A DNA stretch of 64,000 nucleotides from Amycolatopsis sp. 195334CR (GCF_017309385.1 NZ_JAFJMJ010000004.1:517447-581446); one strand, 5' to 3'; shown: positions 41,301-49,686, counted from the first letter of the stretch. Program-made: numbers and translations. Notes: generated from the sequence alone by a model not told the origin.

Positions 41301-44300
41301 CGCGCTGGGCGGGCATTCCCTGCTGGCCACCAGGCTGGTCAGCCGGATCCGCCCGGTGCTCGGCGCGGACGTGCCGATCCGCGCGTTGTTCGAGGCACCG
41401 ACGGTCGCCGCGCTCGCGCCGCGCATCGCCGGATACCGCACGGAAGAAGCCGGGCTGACCGTCGTGCCACGCCCGGAGCGCGTCCCGCTGTCCTCGGCGC
41501 AGCGCCGGTTGTGGTTCCTGCACCACGCTTCCGGGCCCAGCGCGGCGTACCACATGCCGCTGGCCTTCCGGCTTCGCGGCGAACTGGACGTCGACGCGCT
41601 GGAACAGGCGCTGGCCGATCTCGCCGAACGGCACGAAAGCCTGCGCACGGTGTTCCCGGAAACCGACGAGGAACCGGAACAGCTCGTGCTCGCCGACGCC
41701 CGGCCCCGGCTGCACACGGCCGAAATCGATCCCGAGGACCTGACCACGGCACTGGAAACGGCTGCGCGCGAGGGGTTCGACCTGGCGGCCGAGCCACCGT
41801 TGCGCGCCTACCTGTTCACCACCGCCCCCGACGAGCACGCGTTGCTGCTGTCGCTGCACCACATCGCCGGGGACGGCTGGTCGCTGGCGCCGCTGTGCCG
41901 CGGCCTGGCCACCGCCTACCTAGCCCGGCTCGGCGGCCGGGCGCCGGACTGGGAACCGCTCCCGGTGCAGTACGCCGACTACACGCTCTGGCTCGACCGC
42001 GACGCGGCCGCCGACGCCGAGATCGAGTACTGGCGCGAACGGCTGGCGGGCGCGCCCGATCAGCTGACCCTGCCGATGGCACGGCCGCGGCCGGAACGGG
42101 CGAGCCAGCGCGGCCGGACCGTCGAGTTCGCCTTGGACGCCGAGCTGCACGCCGCGCTGGCCGAGGTGGCGCGGCGGCATCGCTGCACGTTGTTCATGGT
42201 GCTGCACGCCGGGCTCGCCGCCCTGCTGACCCGGCTCGGCGCCGGTACCGACCTGCCGCTGGGCAGCCCGATCGCCGGCCGGACCGACGAGGTGCTCGAC
42301 GAACTGGTCGGCTTCTTCGTCAACACGCTGGTGCTGCGCACCGACACCGCGGGCGACCCCACCTTCGCCGAACTGCTCGACCGCGTCCGCGAAACCGACC
42401 TGGCCGCCTACGAACACCAGCGGGTGCCGTTCGAGCGGCTGGTCGAGGAGCTGAACCCGGTGCGCTCGACCGGGCACCACCCGCTGTTCCAGATCATGTT
42501 CGTGCTGCAGAACGCGGGCGGCGCGGCGCTGTCGCTGTCCGGTGTGGACAGTGAACCGGTCACCGTCGCCACCAGCACCTCGCGGTTCGACCTGGTGTTC
42601 AGCCTGACCGAGCGGCCGGGCACCGGCGGGCTCGACGGTGACATCGAGTTCAGCACGGACCTGTTCGACGCCGACGACATCGACCTGCTGATCCGGCGCT
42701 GGCGGCGGTTGCTGCGCGCGCTGGCCGCCGACCCCGGGCAGCGGATCGGCGCGCCCGAGGTGCTGGCCGAGGACGAACGGCACCGGCTGCTCGTCGAGTT
42801 CAACGACGTCGACCGCGAGGTGACCGCGGCGAGCGTGGCCGAACTGTTCGAGGAACGGGCCGCCGCGCTGCCCGGGGCCACGGCACTGGTCCAGGACGAC
42901 ACGACGATGACCTTCGCCGAACTCGAACGGACCGCGAACCGGTTCGCCCACCACCTGATCGACCAGGGCGTCGGCACCGAAGAGGTGGTGGCGCTGCTGC
43001 TGCCGCGGTCCTTCGAACTGGTCGCCGGGATCCTCGGGGTGCTCAAGGCGGGCGCGGCCTACCTGCCCATCGATCCGGAGTACCCGGCCGACCGCGTCCG
43101 CTACATGATCACCGACAGCACCCCCCGGCTGGTGCTGACCGCGCCCGGCCTGGAACACCTGGTGCCCGACGGTGCCCCGCGGCTGGTGGTCACCGGCACC
43201 GGAACGCTCGACGCGCTGTCCACAACGGACACCGCACCGGCGGACGCGGACCGGGTGCGCCCGGCCCTGCCGGGCAATCCCGCCTACGTCATCTACACCT
43301 CGGGGTCCACCGGCAGGCCCAAGGGCGTGGTCATGCCCACCTCGGGCATCGTCAACGTGCTGGACTGGCACCGTGCCACGCTGCGTGGCGGGCCCGGCTG
43401 GCGGACCGCGCAGTTCACCGCGATCAGCTTCGACTTCTCGGTCCAGGAAACCCTGGTCACCCTGCTGATGGGCAAGGCGCTGGTGATCCCGGGGGAGCGC
43501 GTGCGCCGGGACCCGGACGAACTGGTCCGCTGGATCGACCGGCACCGGGTGAACGAATTGTTCGCGCCCCGGCTGGCGATCGAGGCGATGATCGAGGCCG
43601 CGACCGCGCAGGGCAGCGAGCTGGACTCGCTGACCGACGTGCTCCAGGGCGGCGAGGCGTTCATGGTCACCGACGCGATCCGGGAGTTCTTCCTGGCCCA
43701 CCCCGATCGCCGGGCGTACAACTTCTACGGCCCCACCGAAACCCACGCCGCCACCGCGCACCTGCTCGACCCGGCGCCCGGCAGCTGGCCGCACCGCGTG
43801 CCGATCGGCCGGGGACTGGGCAACATGCGCCTATACGTGCTCGACGCGGGGTTGCGGCTGACCCCGCCCGGCGTGCCCGGTGAGCTGTTCATCGCCGGAC
43901 CGCAGGTCGCCCGCGGGTACTTCGGCAGGCCGTCGCTGACCGGCGACCGGTTCGTGCCCGACCCGTTCGGGCCGCCCGGCACGCGGATGTACCGCAGCGG
44001 TGACCTGGTGCGCTGGACGCCGGACGGTTTCCTGGAATACCTCGACCGCATCGACGACCAGGTCAAGATCCGCGGGTTCCGGGTGGAACTCGGTGAGATC
44101 CAGGCCGCGCTGACCGCGCACCCCGACGTCGGCGAGGCGGCGGTCACCGTGCACACCGACGAGGGTGGGAGCAGGCTGGCCGGGTTCGTGGTGCCCAGGA
44201 ACGGGGCGGTCGGTGCCGTCGACCTGTCCGCGGTCCGCGCCTTCCTCGGTGACCGGCTGCCGGAGTACATGGTGCCCGCGGTGCTCACCGAGGTGCCGGG

Positions 44301-44718
44301 GTTGCCCCGCACCCCGAGCGGCAAGCTCGACCGTCGCGCGCTGCCGGTGCCCGATCGCGCCCGTCCCGGCGGGGACAGCGGGTACGTCGAGCCACGTGAC
44401 CGGCTGGAGCGGATCGTCAGCGAGGTGTGGGGCGACCTGCTCGGCATCGAACGCGTGGGCGTGCGCGACAACTTTTTCGATCTCGGCGGGCATTCGGTGG
44501 TGCTGCTGAAACTGCGGAGCAGGCTCAGCGAGGCCACCGGGGTCCGGCTCGGCGTGGTGGAGCTGTTCCGGCACACCACGGTTACCGCGCAGGCGCGGGC
44601 GATCGCCGCGGCCGGTCAGGGGAGCGAGCCGGGTGAACCCGAGCGGACGACGGCGGACCTGGGTGCCCGCGCGGCGGCGGGGCGGGCCCGCCTGGCGCGG
44701 CGCCGGAGCCGGGCATGA
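38368..44718 (+). CDS. dimodular NRPS: C-A(Ser)-PCP-C-A-PCP
   Basis: A 2116-aa NRPS. C1 has LHHLVCDAWS (about 125). A1 (about 450-930) has pocket D-V-W-H-V-S-L-V-D-K, the Ser pattern. PCP1 Ser984. C2 has LHHIAGDGWS (about 1163). A2 (about 1490-1970) has a pocket near D-F-Q-E-L-G-F-A-A-K; DFQ-type codes are known for cyclic imino acids such as pipecolate, but Glu in the fourth position is unusual, so I leave it open. PCP2 Ser2043. There is no TE or epimerase, so the peptide must be handed on, probably to the KS-containing proteins; gene order and biosynthetic order then differ. A1 contains an unusual Gly-rich insertion (801-820). The C-terminus is Arg/Ala-rich. It overlaps the exporter gene by ATGA. 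Confidence 0.95.
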   Translation: MNLSFGQERLWFTHQLDATGHAQNVPVAVRVRGELDVAALTGAWARVVARHEVLRTVVRADHGEPRPALLEVAEVAAVRTGDPSRADEELRAEAAYRFDLAAGPLVRVTVWRLGERDHLIGVVLHHLVCDAWSLNLLFEDWARAYRGEELPPPPAATYADFAVRQRENDAFTAQLEHWAANLAGAPADTGLRPDRPRTGAPSFRGAQLRFTVPGEAANRVKDLARAQRCTPFMVLLAAFQAALGARTGTDDVVTGTPMAARTDPDFERVAGYFLNTLPIRVSLAGDPDFRTLLGRVREACFGAYRHQDVPFEKLVDRLQPDRALGANPFFRTMLVVRDEGAELALPGAETEVSFVPNGTAKLDLTLYLSEKDGELAGELEYDTDLYDEDTVCAFAAHFGRLLDAVTANPDDRLSAVPVLDPAETRRVLDWGTGERTDPGDATLTERFAEVVRRQPDAVAVVSGEERLTYAELDRRADRVAAVLAARAAGSVVAVALPRSAELMVALWGVLKAGLAYLPVDPELPAERIAAMLADADAKTGLTLAKHDLPGEGWLAVDDLPEDAAAVGERRDRALYVMFTSGSTGRPKGVVVEEPGVVNRLDWMQRAFELTADDVVLQKTPIGFDVSVWELFWPLITGARLVLAEPGGHRDPRYLAGLIQDEGVSVLHFVPSMLGVFAEEPSAAGCTSVRDIVCSGEVLPGALRDRVAEVLPGARLHNLYGPTEASVDVTWWPCGRERDPDVPIGFAAPNTLLYVTDAWGRLLPPGVDGELWIGGVQVARGYAGRPDLTAERFAPDPFGPPDDTAARSGSVGGGGRVTGGRMYRTGDRCRWRADGSLAYTGRGDRQVKIRGLRVEPGEIEAVLRAHPSVRQAVVLARDDGRGSLRLDAYVVPSAAVDSAELRAFARSRLPEQLVPATWTSVDTVPVTANGKLDVSALPDPEPPETTVATGALTPLQETLCRIFAGVLGVPEVGVHDDFFALGGHSLLATRLVSRIRPVLGADVPIRALFEAPTVAALAPRIAGYRTEEAGLTVVPRPERVPLSSAQRRLWFLHHASGPSAAYHMPLAFRLRGELDVDALEQALADLAERHESLRTVFPETDEEPEQLVLADARPRLHTAEIDPEDLTTALETAAREGFDLAAEPPLRAYLFTTAPDEHALLLSLHHIAGDGWSLAPLCRGLATAYLARLGGRAPDWEPLPVQYADYTLWLDRDAAADAEIEYWRERLAGAPDQLTLPMARPRPERASQRGRTVEFALDAELHAALAEVARRHRCTLFMVLHAGLAALLTRLGAGTDLPLGSPIAGRTDEVLDELVGFFVNTLVLRTDTAGDPTFAELLDRVRETDLAAYEHQRVPFERLVEELNPVRSTGHHPLFQIMFVLQNAGGAALSLSGVDSEPVTVATSTSRFDLVFSLTERPGTGGLDGDIEFSTDLFDADDIDLLIRRWRRLLRALAADPGQRIGAPEVLAEDERHRLLVEFNDVDREVTAASVAELFEERAAALPGATALVQDDTTMTFAELERTANRFAHHLIDQGVGTEEVVALLLPRSFELVAGILGVLKAGAAYLPIDPEYPADRVRYMITDSTPRLVLTAPGLEHLVPDGAPRLVVTGTGTLDALSTTDTAPADADRVRPALPGNPAYVIYTSGSTGRPKGVVMPTSGIVNVLDWHRATLRGGPGWRTAQFTAISFDFSVQETLVTLLMGKALVIPGERVRRDPDELVRWIDRHRVNELFAPRLAIEAMIEAATAQGSELDSLTDVLQGGEAFMVTDAIREFFLAHPDRRAYNFYGPTETHAATAHLLDPAPGSWPHRVPIGRGLGNMRLYVLDAGLRLTPPGVPGELFIAGPQVARGYFGRPSLTGDRFVPDPFGPPGTRMYRSGDLVRWTPDGFLEYLDRIDDQVKIRGFRVELGEIQAALTAHPDVGEAAVTVHTDEGGSRLAGFVVPRNGAVGAVDLSAVRAFLGDRLPEYMVPAVLTEVPGLPRTPSGKLDRRALPVPDRARPGGDSGYVEPRDRLERIVSEVWGDLLGIERVGVRDNFFDLGGHSVVLLKLRSRLSEATGVRLGVVELFRHTTVTAQARAIAAAGQGSEPGEPERTTADLGARAAAGRARLARRRSRA
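40768..40827 (+). other. in-frame Gly/Ser-rich insertion inside a Ser-type A domain
   Basis: About 18-20 residues (DDTAARSGSVGGGGRVTGG) sit between PFGPP and RMYRTGDRC, where the sister domains of the cluster have only two or three residues. The frame is intact. The loop before the A7 motif is solvent exposed in A-domain structures, so activity may be kept. Confidence 0.75.
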
Positions 44719-46205
44719 GCGCGGCCGGGCCCCGGCGCTGGTGGGTGCTGTTCGCCCTGTGCCTGACGCTGTTCATGACCGTGCTGGACAACACGGTGGT
44801 CAACGTGGCGATCCCGTCGATCATCGAGCAGCTCGGCGCGACCACCGCGGACGTCCAGTGGATGGTGAACGCCTACACCGTCGCGGTCGGCTCGCTGGCC
44901 GTGGCGGCGGGCGGGATCGCCGACCGCGTCGGCTACCGGGCGATGTGGCTGCTCGGGCTGGCGTTGTTCGCCGGGTTCTCCGTGCTCGCGGTGACCGCGA
45001 CCGCGCCGGCGCAGCTGATCGTGGCCAGGGCGGGCATGGGGGTCGGCGGCGCGTGTGTCATCCCGGCCACGCTCGCCGTGCTCACCCGGGTGTTCGACGA
45101 GGCGGACCGGCCGCGCGCGATCGGCATCTGGACCGCGGTGGCCGCGGGCGGGCAGGCGCTCGGGCCGCTGGTCGGCGGGGTGCTGCTGGTCGAGTTCCCG
45201 TGGCAGGCGGTGTTCGCGCTGAACCTCCCGATCGCGGTGCTGTGCCTGGTCTTCGCCCGGTCGTGGGTGCCGGAGTTCCGCGGTACGGGCGGCCGGCGGC
45301 CGGACGTGGCGGGCGCGCTGCTCTCGGCCGCGGCCATGGTCGGCATCGGCTGGGCGATCATCGCCGCGCCGGGCCGGGGCTGGACGGCGCCCGAGGTGCT
45401 GGCCGCGCTGGTGCTCGGGGTGCTCCTGCTGGTGGCCTTCGTCCGGCACGAACTGCGCACCCGCGAGCCGATGCTGGACATGGCGTTGTTCCGGGTGCCC
45501 GCGTTCCGGCTGTCGGTGGTCACCAGCCTGCTCGCCGCCTTCGGCCTGGCCGGCTCGATCTTCCTGCTCACCCAGCACCTGCAGCTCAACTTCGGTTACT
45601 CACCGCTGGACGCCGGGGTGCGCACGCTGCCGATGGCCGCCGGGCTCCTGGTCTGCGGCAGCCTGGTCAGCGCCCGTGCCGGCGCCCGGCTCGGCGCCGC
45701 CCGCGGGATCACCACCGGGATGGCGCTGGCCGCCGCCGGACTGGCCAGCATCGCGCTGGTGCCCTCGTCGGCGGGTTATCCGGCACTGGCACCCGGACTG
45801 CTCGCCGCGGGCTGCGGGCTCGGCATCGCCGGGCCGCTGGTGGCGAACGCGCTGCTCGGCTCGGTGCCGCCGGAACAGACCGGGGCGGCCTCGGGCGTGC
45901 AGGGCATGGTGCACGAAACCGGGGCGTCCCTCGGGGTGGCGGTGCTCGGCGCGGTGAGCGCGGCGCTGTTCACCTGGCGCCTGCCCGGTGATCTCGAAGC
46001 GGGTTCCCTGGCCGAGGCGCTCGGCCGCGCGGAGTCCGGCGGACAGGCCGAGCACGCGCGCTCGGCCTTCGCCGGGGCGATCTCGGCGGCACAGCTCACC
46101 GGGGCCGGGCTGGTCCTGCTCTGCGGGGTGGTGGCCTGGTTCCTGCCCCGAACCGAACCGGCCGTGACGGCCGGGCGAACGACGAACACCGGAGGACAGC
46201 AGTGA
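44715..46205 (+). CDS. MFS drug exporter, DHA2 (EmrB/QacA) family
   Basis: A 496-aa integral membrane protein with about 14 hydrophobic segments. Family motifs are LDNTVVNVAIPSI in TM1, the A-loop DRVGYRAMW and the motif C-like ALGPLVGGVLL. DHA2 pumps export drugs by proton antiport; in a biosynthetic cluster the usual role is product export and self-resistance. ATG 44715 overlaps the NRPS stop (ATGA), and its own stop overlaps the SDR start (GTGA), so it is part of the main operon. Confidence 0.93.
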   Translation: MSAAGPRRWWVLFALCLTLFMTVLDNTVVNVAIPSIIEQLGATTADVQWMVNAYTVAVGSLAVAAGGIADRVGYRAMWLLGLALFAGFSVLAVTATAPAQLIVARAGMGVGGACVIPATLAVLTRVFDEADRPRAIGIWTAVAAGGQALGPLVGGVLLVEFPWQAVFALNLPIAVLCLVFARSWVPEFRGTGGRRPDVAGALLSAAAMVGIGWAIIAAPGRGWTAPEVLAALVLGVLLLVAFVRHELRTREPMLDMALFRVPAFRLSVVTSLLAAFGLAGSIFLLTQHLQLNFGYSPLDAGVRTLPMAAGLLVCGSLVSARAGARLGAARGITTGMALAAAGLASIALVPSSAGYPALAPGLLAAGCGLGIAGPLVANALLGSVPPEQTGAASGVQGMVHETGASLGVAVLGAVSAALFTWRLPGDLEAGSLAEALGRAESGGQAEHARSAFAGAISAAQLTGAGLVLLCGVVAWFLPRTEPAVTAGRTTNTGGQQ

Positions 46206-47029
46206 GCACACCACTGGCGGGCAGGACCGCGATCGTCTCGGGGTCCAGCCGGGGCATCGGGCGCGGGGTCGCCGAACGGCTGGCGGCCGAAGGCGCCGCT
46301 GTCGTGGTCAACGGCATGGACAAGCGCGCGGTGGACGACACCGTGGCCGCGATCACCGAGGCGGGCGGCGCCGCGGTGGCGTGCGTCGGCGACGTCACCG
46401 CGGACGGGTTCCCCGAACACTTCGTGCAGATCGCCGTCCGCGAGTTCGGCTCGCTGGACATCGTGGTGAACAACGCCGGGTTCCCGTGGGACAACGTGAT
46501 CCAGAAAACCACCGACGAGCAGTGGGACACCGTGCTCGACACGCACCTGAAGGCGCCGTTCCGCATTCTGCGCGCCGCCCAGCCGGTGTTGCGGGGGCAG
46601 GTCCGCGAGGACGACGAAAAAGGCCGCCGGGTGCACCGGAAGGTGGTCAACGTTTCCTCGATCGCCGGGATTTTCGGCAATGTCGGGCAGGCCGGGTACG
46701 CCTCGGCGAAGGCGGGCATCCTCGGGCTGACCAAAACCCTGGCCAAGGAATGGGGCCGCTACCGCGTCAACGTGAACTCGGTGGCGTTCGGGCTGATCGA
46801 CACCCGGCTGATCCGCGCGGTCGGTGAGAACGACACGATCACCGTCGGCGACCGGGAAATCCCCATCGGCATCAACGAGGAGGTGCTCGAACGGATCCGG
46901 TCGACGGTGGCGCTGGGCCGGTTCGGCACGGTGGCCGAGGCGGCCGGGTCGATCTACCTTTTCTGCGGGCCCGATTCCGATTACGTCACCGGGGAGGTGC
47001 TGACCTGCGGGGGCGGGGTCACCATTTGA
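46202..47029 (+). CDS. FabG-like short-chain dehydrogenase/reductase
   Basis: Classical SDR of 275 aa. The cofactor loop is SGSSRGIGRG, NNAG is present (VVNNAGFPWD), and the catalytic Ser and Tyr-x-x-x-Lys are in NVSSIAG and GYASAKAG. It probably reduces or oxidises a keto/hydroxy group of a precursor or of the released product. A slightly long middle (REDDEKGRRVHRKV) is inserted before the catalytic Ser. It starts with GTG in a 4-bp overlap with the exporter gene and is the last gene of the coupled operon; the next gene has its own promoter. The substrate cannot be read. Confidence 0.9.
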   Translation: MSTPLAGRTAIVSGSSRGIGRGVAERLAAEGAAVVVNGMDKRAVDDTVAAITEAGGAAVACVGDVTADGFPEHFVQIAVREFGSLDIVVNNAGFPWDNVIQKTTDEQWDTVLDTHLKAPFRILRAAQPVLRGQVREDDEKGRRVHRKVVNVSSIAGIFGNVGQAGYASAKAGILGLTKTLAKEWGRYRVNVNSVAFGLIDTRLIRAVGENDTITVGDREIPIGINEEVLERIRSTVALGRFGTVAEAAGSIYLFCGPDSDYVTGEVLTCGGGVTI

Positions 47030-47062
47030 AACACCGGGTTTTTGTCGCTGTATCGCAATTCC

Positions 47063-47091
47063 TTGAACGGCCTGTCCCCGGACGGTAAATT
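47063..47091 (+). promoter_or_regulatory. candidate promoter for the KAS III gene
   Basis: TTGAAC (47063-47068), 17-bp spacer, TAAATT (47086-47091). This is the best sigma70-like match I found in the window. It lies in the 112-bp gap between the SDR stop and ATG 47142, giving a leader of about 45 nt. Confidence 0.5.
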
Positions 47092-47141
47092 TCGGGATGA
47101 ATCGGCCTTTCCCCGCTCGCCGCGTTGTAAGGAGCTTTGTC

Positions 47142-48113
47142 ATGTCCACAGGAATTCTCGGCGCCGCCGGTTATCTGCCGCCCCGGGTGGTCGGCAACGA
47201 CCAGGTGGGTGCCTGGGTCGGGCAGGAGCCGTCCTGGATCCTCGAACGCACCGGGGTGGTCGAGCGGCACTACGCCGCCGACGACGTGTCCACTTCGGAC
47301 ATCGCCTGCCTCGCGGTGGAGAAGCTGTACGAGGGCTGCCAGGAGAAGCGGGCCAGCGTCGGCGCGGTCATCCTCGGCACCAGCACGCCGGACCACAACT
47401 TCCCGTCCACCGCGGCGATCGTGCAGGGCCGGATGGGGCTGGGCCGGGCGTTCGCGTTCGACCTGAGCGCCGCCTGCTCCGGGTACGTGTTCTCGTTCGT
47501 GATGGCGCACTCGCTGCTGTGTGCCGACCCGTCGCTGGACGAGGTGCTGGTCATCGGGTCCGACACGATTTCGAAGGTGCTCTACAAGCCCGACCGCAAG
47601 ACGGTCACGGTGTTCGGCGACGGTGCGGCCGCCACCCGGGTGGGCCGCGTGCCGGACGGTTACGGTCTGCTCGCGCACTCCCTGATCACCGACGGGTGCA
47701 ACGCCGACTTCGTCGGCCAGCCCGCCGGTGGCAGCCGCCGCCCGCTCGACGCGGAGACGGTGGATTCGCGTGAGCGGTACATGGTGATGAACGGGCGCCC
47801 GGTGCGAGAGTACTTCGAGGACGTGGTGCCGAAGCTGGTGCACGAGGTGGCCGAGCAGGCAGGGGTCTCGCTGGACCAGATCGACCACTTCGTCTTCCAC
47901 CAGGCGAACCCGCAGATGCTGGCGGACTGCATCGAGACGATGGGGCTGGACCCGGCGAAGTGCCCGGTGCCCGGGGTCTACAGCGGGAACACCGGTTCGG
48001 CGTCGATCCCGCTGGTGCTGAGCCAGCTGGAGGCCAAGCGGGGTGACCTGGTGATGATGGCGGCGATCGGGTCCGGGATGACGGCGGGCGCGGCTGTGCT
48101 GCGCTGGTACTGA
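47142..48113 (+). CDS. ketoacyl-ACP synthase III (FabH-like)
   Basis: A 323-aa thiolase-fold KAS III. The Cys-His-Asn triad is intact: Cys112 in SAACSGYVF, His in FVFHQANP and Asn in YSGNTGSAS. KAS III enzymes condense an acyl-CoA with malonyl-ACP to start a chain, and relatives transfer acyl groups to non-ACP acceptors. ATG 47142 has a taaggag ribosome site; the longer open frame from 47097 is leader. Together with the upstream SDR it could make a short starter acid, or it may act as an acyl transferase on the product. Confidence 0.9.
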   Translation: MSTGILGAAGYLPPRVVGNDQVGAWVGQEPSWILERTGVVERHYAADDVSTSDIACLAVEKLYEGCQEKRASVGAVILGTSTPDHNFPSTAAIVQGRMGLGRAFAFDLSAACSGYVFSFVMAHSLLCADPSLDEVLVIGSDTISKVLYKPDRKTVTVFGDGAAATRVGRVPDGYGLLAHSLITDGCNADFVGQPAGGSRRPLDAETVDSRERYMVMNGRPVREYFEDVVPKLVHEVAEQAGVSLDQIDHFVFHQANPQMLADCIETMGLDPAKCPVPGVYSGNTGSASIPLVLSQLEAKRGDLVMMAAIGSGMTAGAAVLRWY

Positions 48114-48132
48114 GTGGAGGGTGGTTTTCGCG

Positions 48133-48555
48133 GTGGAACGGCTTCCGGTTTTTGTGTACGGGACCCTGCGCAGCGGGCAGCGCAACCACGGGCTGATCGC
48201 GGAGCGGGTGGCCGAGCGGTTCCCGGCCAGAGTGAGCGGGCTCGGCCTGTTCGGGGACCGGATCCCGTTCGCGCTGGAACGGCCGGGGCAGCAGGTGATC
48301 GGTGAGCTGATGGTGCTCACCGAGGCCGGCTACGAGGCGGCGATGGCCGACCTGGACCGGCTGGAGCGGTACCACCCCGACCGTCCCGCGGACTGCCTGT
48401 ACACGCGGGTGACGCGGCCGGTCGCCTACCTCGCGGCGAACGGGGAGTGGGCGGAGGTGCCCGCTTGGCTGTACCTGACGGGAGAGGCGGCGGCGGGGCG
48501 GTACGACGAAAACGTGCCGATTCTGGGTGGGGATTGGGTGGCTGTCCAGGTGTGA
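48133..48555 (+). CDS. gamma-glutamylcyclotransferase-like protein (AIG2/BtrG family)
   Basis: A 140-aa GGCT-fold protein with the hallmark VYGTLRSGQ near the N-terminus, followed by GELMVLTEAGYEAAMADLD (the acidic region of the fold) and AWLYLTG. Family members split gamma-glutamyl amines into 5-oxoproline and free amine; BtrG removes a gamma-glutamyl protecting group in butirosin biosynthesis. GTG 48133 is preferred because the ggagggtgg site at 48116-48124 fits it; GTG 48121 is too close. It is 19 bp after KAS III and followed by a strong hairpin. With the GS-like ligase and ATP-grasp ligase of this window it suggests gamma-glutamyl masking. Confidence 0.8.
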   Translation: MERLPVFVYGTLRSGQRNHGLIAERVAERFPARVSGLGLFGDRIPFALERPGQQVIGELMVLTEAGYEAAMADLDRLERYHPDRPADCLYTRVTRPVAYLAANGEWAEVPAWLYLTGEAAAGRYDENVPILGGDWVAVQV

Positions 48556-48614
48556 TTTTGGTGGGTTGGGGGCTTGGTGGGGGCGGTGGGCCACCCCGGT
48601 TTTTTAGTGTGACT

Positions 48615-48673
48615 ACGGCGAAGGCCCCGATGTCAAGGCGGGAAAGATGCCTTGACATCGGGGCCTTCGCCGT
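48615..48673 (+). terminator. perfect 25-bp hairpin followed by a T run
   Basis: Arms 48615-48639 and 48649-48673 are fully complementary around a 9-nt loop, followed by gTTTTT (48674-48679). It lies 60 bp after the cyclotransferase stop and is the likely intrinsic terminator of the KAS III operon. The stem is far longer than needed for termination. Confidence 0.8.
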
Positions 48674-48730
48674 GTTTTTGGCTGTGAACCGGGGATGGGG
48701 AGGGCTGGGTGGGTAGGTGGTGTCGTTTTG

Positions 48731-48766
48731 GTGCCCGGCTGCCGGTAGGTGCCCGGCTGCCGGTAG
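48731..48766. repeat. tandem duplication of an 18-bp unit
   Basis: gtgcccggctgccggtag is present twice head to tail (48731-48748, 48749-48766) without mismatch. It lies between two long hairpins in non-coding DNA. No function is evident. Confidence 0.85.
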
Positions 48767-48776
48767 GTGTTCGTGG

Positions 48777-48831
48777 TGCTGTGAATGTGGCTTTCACTGC
48801 CGATTCCGCAGTGAAAGCCACATTCACAGCA
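48777..48831. repeat. perfect 24-bp inverted repeat (hairpin)
   Basis: Arms 48777-48800 and 48808-48831 are fully complementary with a 7-nt loop; the core is GAATGTGGCTTTCACTGC. It ends 3 bp before the stop codon of the minus-strand FAH gene, so it may end that operon, though no T run follows on that strand. From memory, similar GTGAATGTGGCTTTCAC hairpins are scattered in Amycolatopsis-type genomes. Confidence 0.8.
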
Positions 48832-48834
48832 TGG

Positions 48835-49686
48835 TCAGGCGGGGTGTGGCGGGCGGATGCCGCGGAATTCCCAGTCGCCGCCTTGGGCGGTGGAGAGGAC
48901 TTGTTCGGATTCCGTGGGTTGCGCGCCGATCGGGCCGGTGACCGGGACCGGGCCGGTGACCACGGTGTTCCGCAGGACGCCCAGGCCGTCCGCGGAGATC
49001 TCTACCGTGTCGCCGGGCTGGATCGGGCGTGAGTTCGCCGGGGTGCCGGTCAGCAGGACGTCCCCCGGCTGCAGGGTGATCAGCCGGGCGATGTCCGCCA
49101 CCAGGTAGTGCATGTCCCACGTCATCTCGTCCGTGGTCCCTTCCTGGACCACCTTGCCGTTCACCCGCGTCCGCAGCCACCGGCCGCGCGGGTCCCAGCC
49201 TTCGACCAGCCCCGGCCCCAGCGGGCACAGCGTGTCCGCGCCCTTGACCCGCAGCATCGAGCCTTCGTCGGTGTCGCGGAAGTCGTGCAGGCCGAGGTCG
49301 TTGGCCAGCGTGTAACCCCGGATGTACGCCGGGGCCTCGGCCACGCTGATGTTGCGGGCGGTCCGGCCGATGACCACGGCGATCTCACCCTCGTAGTTCA
49401 GCCACTTGCACCCCTCCGGCCGCACCACGTGGCCGTTGTGGCCGGTCAGGGTGGACACCGGTTTGTGGAAATAAGTCGGTGCTGTGCGTGGTTTGGCGCA
49501 GAACTCCTCGAAGCGGCTGCGGTGGTTGAGGTGTACGGCGATGATCTTGGAGGGACTCACCGGGGGCAGGTGGATGGCGGTCTCCGCGGCGACGGTGCGG
49601 CCGTCCGGGGCTCGAAGCCGGTCGCCCTCGCGGCGGACTTCGGTGGGGGTGCCGTCCAGCAGGATCCTGCGGTATTCGGTGGTCAT
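48835..49686 (-). CDS. fumarylacetoacetate hydrolase-family enzyme (HpaG/HpcE-like)
   Basis: A 283-aa FAH-fold protein. Typical features are VSPSKIIAVHLNHRSR, YFHKPVSTLTGHNG, the metal ligands in NYEGEIAVVIG and the C-terminal PGDVLLTGTPANS. In the homoprotocatechuate meta pathway this family decarboxylates and isomerises the ring-cleavage product; other members hydrolyse C-C bonds or hydrate. The ATG at 49686 overlaps the dioxygenase stop (ATGA) and has a GGAGG site, so a longer start is unlikely. It is third in a dioxygenase/dehydrogenase operon, which supports a meta-cleavage role. Confidence 0.87.
   Translation of the reverse strand: MTTEYRRILLDGTPTEVRREGDRLRAPDGRTVAAETAIHLPPVSPSKIIAVHLNHRSRFEEFCAKPRTAPTYFHKPVSTLTGHNGHVVRPEGCKWLNYEGEIAVVIGRTARNISVAEAPAYIRGYTLANDLGLHDFRDTDEGSMLRVKGADTLCPLGPGLVEGWDPRGRWLRTRVNGKVVQEGTTDEMTWDMHYLVADIARLITLQPGDVLLTGTPANSRPIQPGDTVEISADGLGVLRNTVVTGPVPVTGPIGAQPTESEQVLSTAQGGDWEFRGIRPPHPA

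Noticed and set aside
48574..48605. A first terminator directly after the cyclotransferase gene
   Set aside because: Only a 5-bp GC stem precedes the T run; the 25-bp hairpin at 48615 is a far better candidate.
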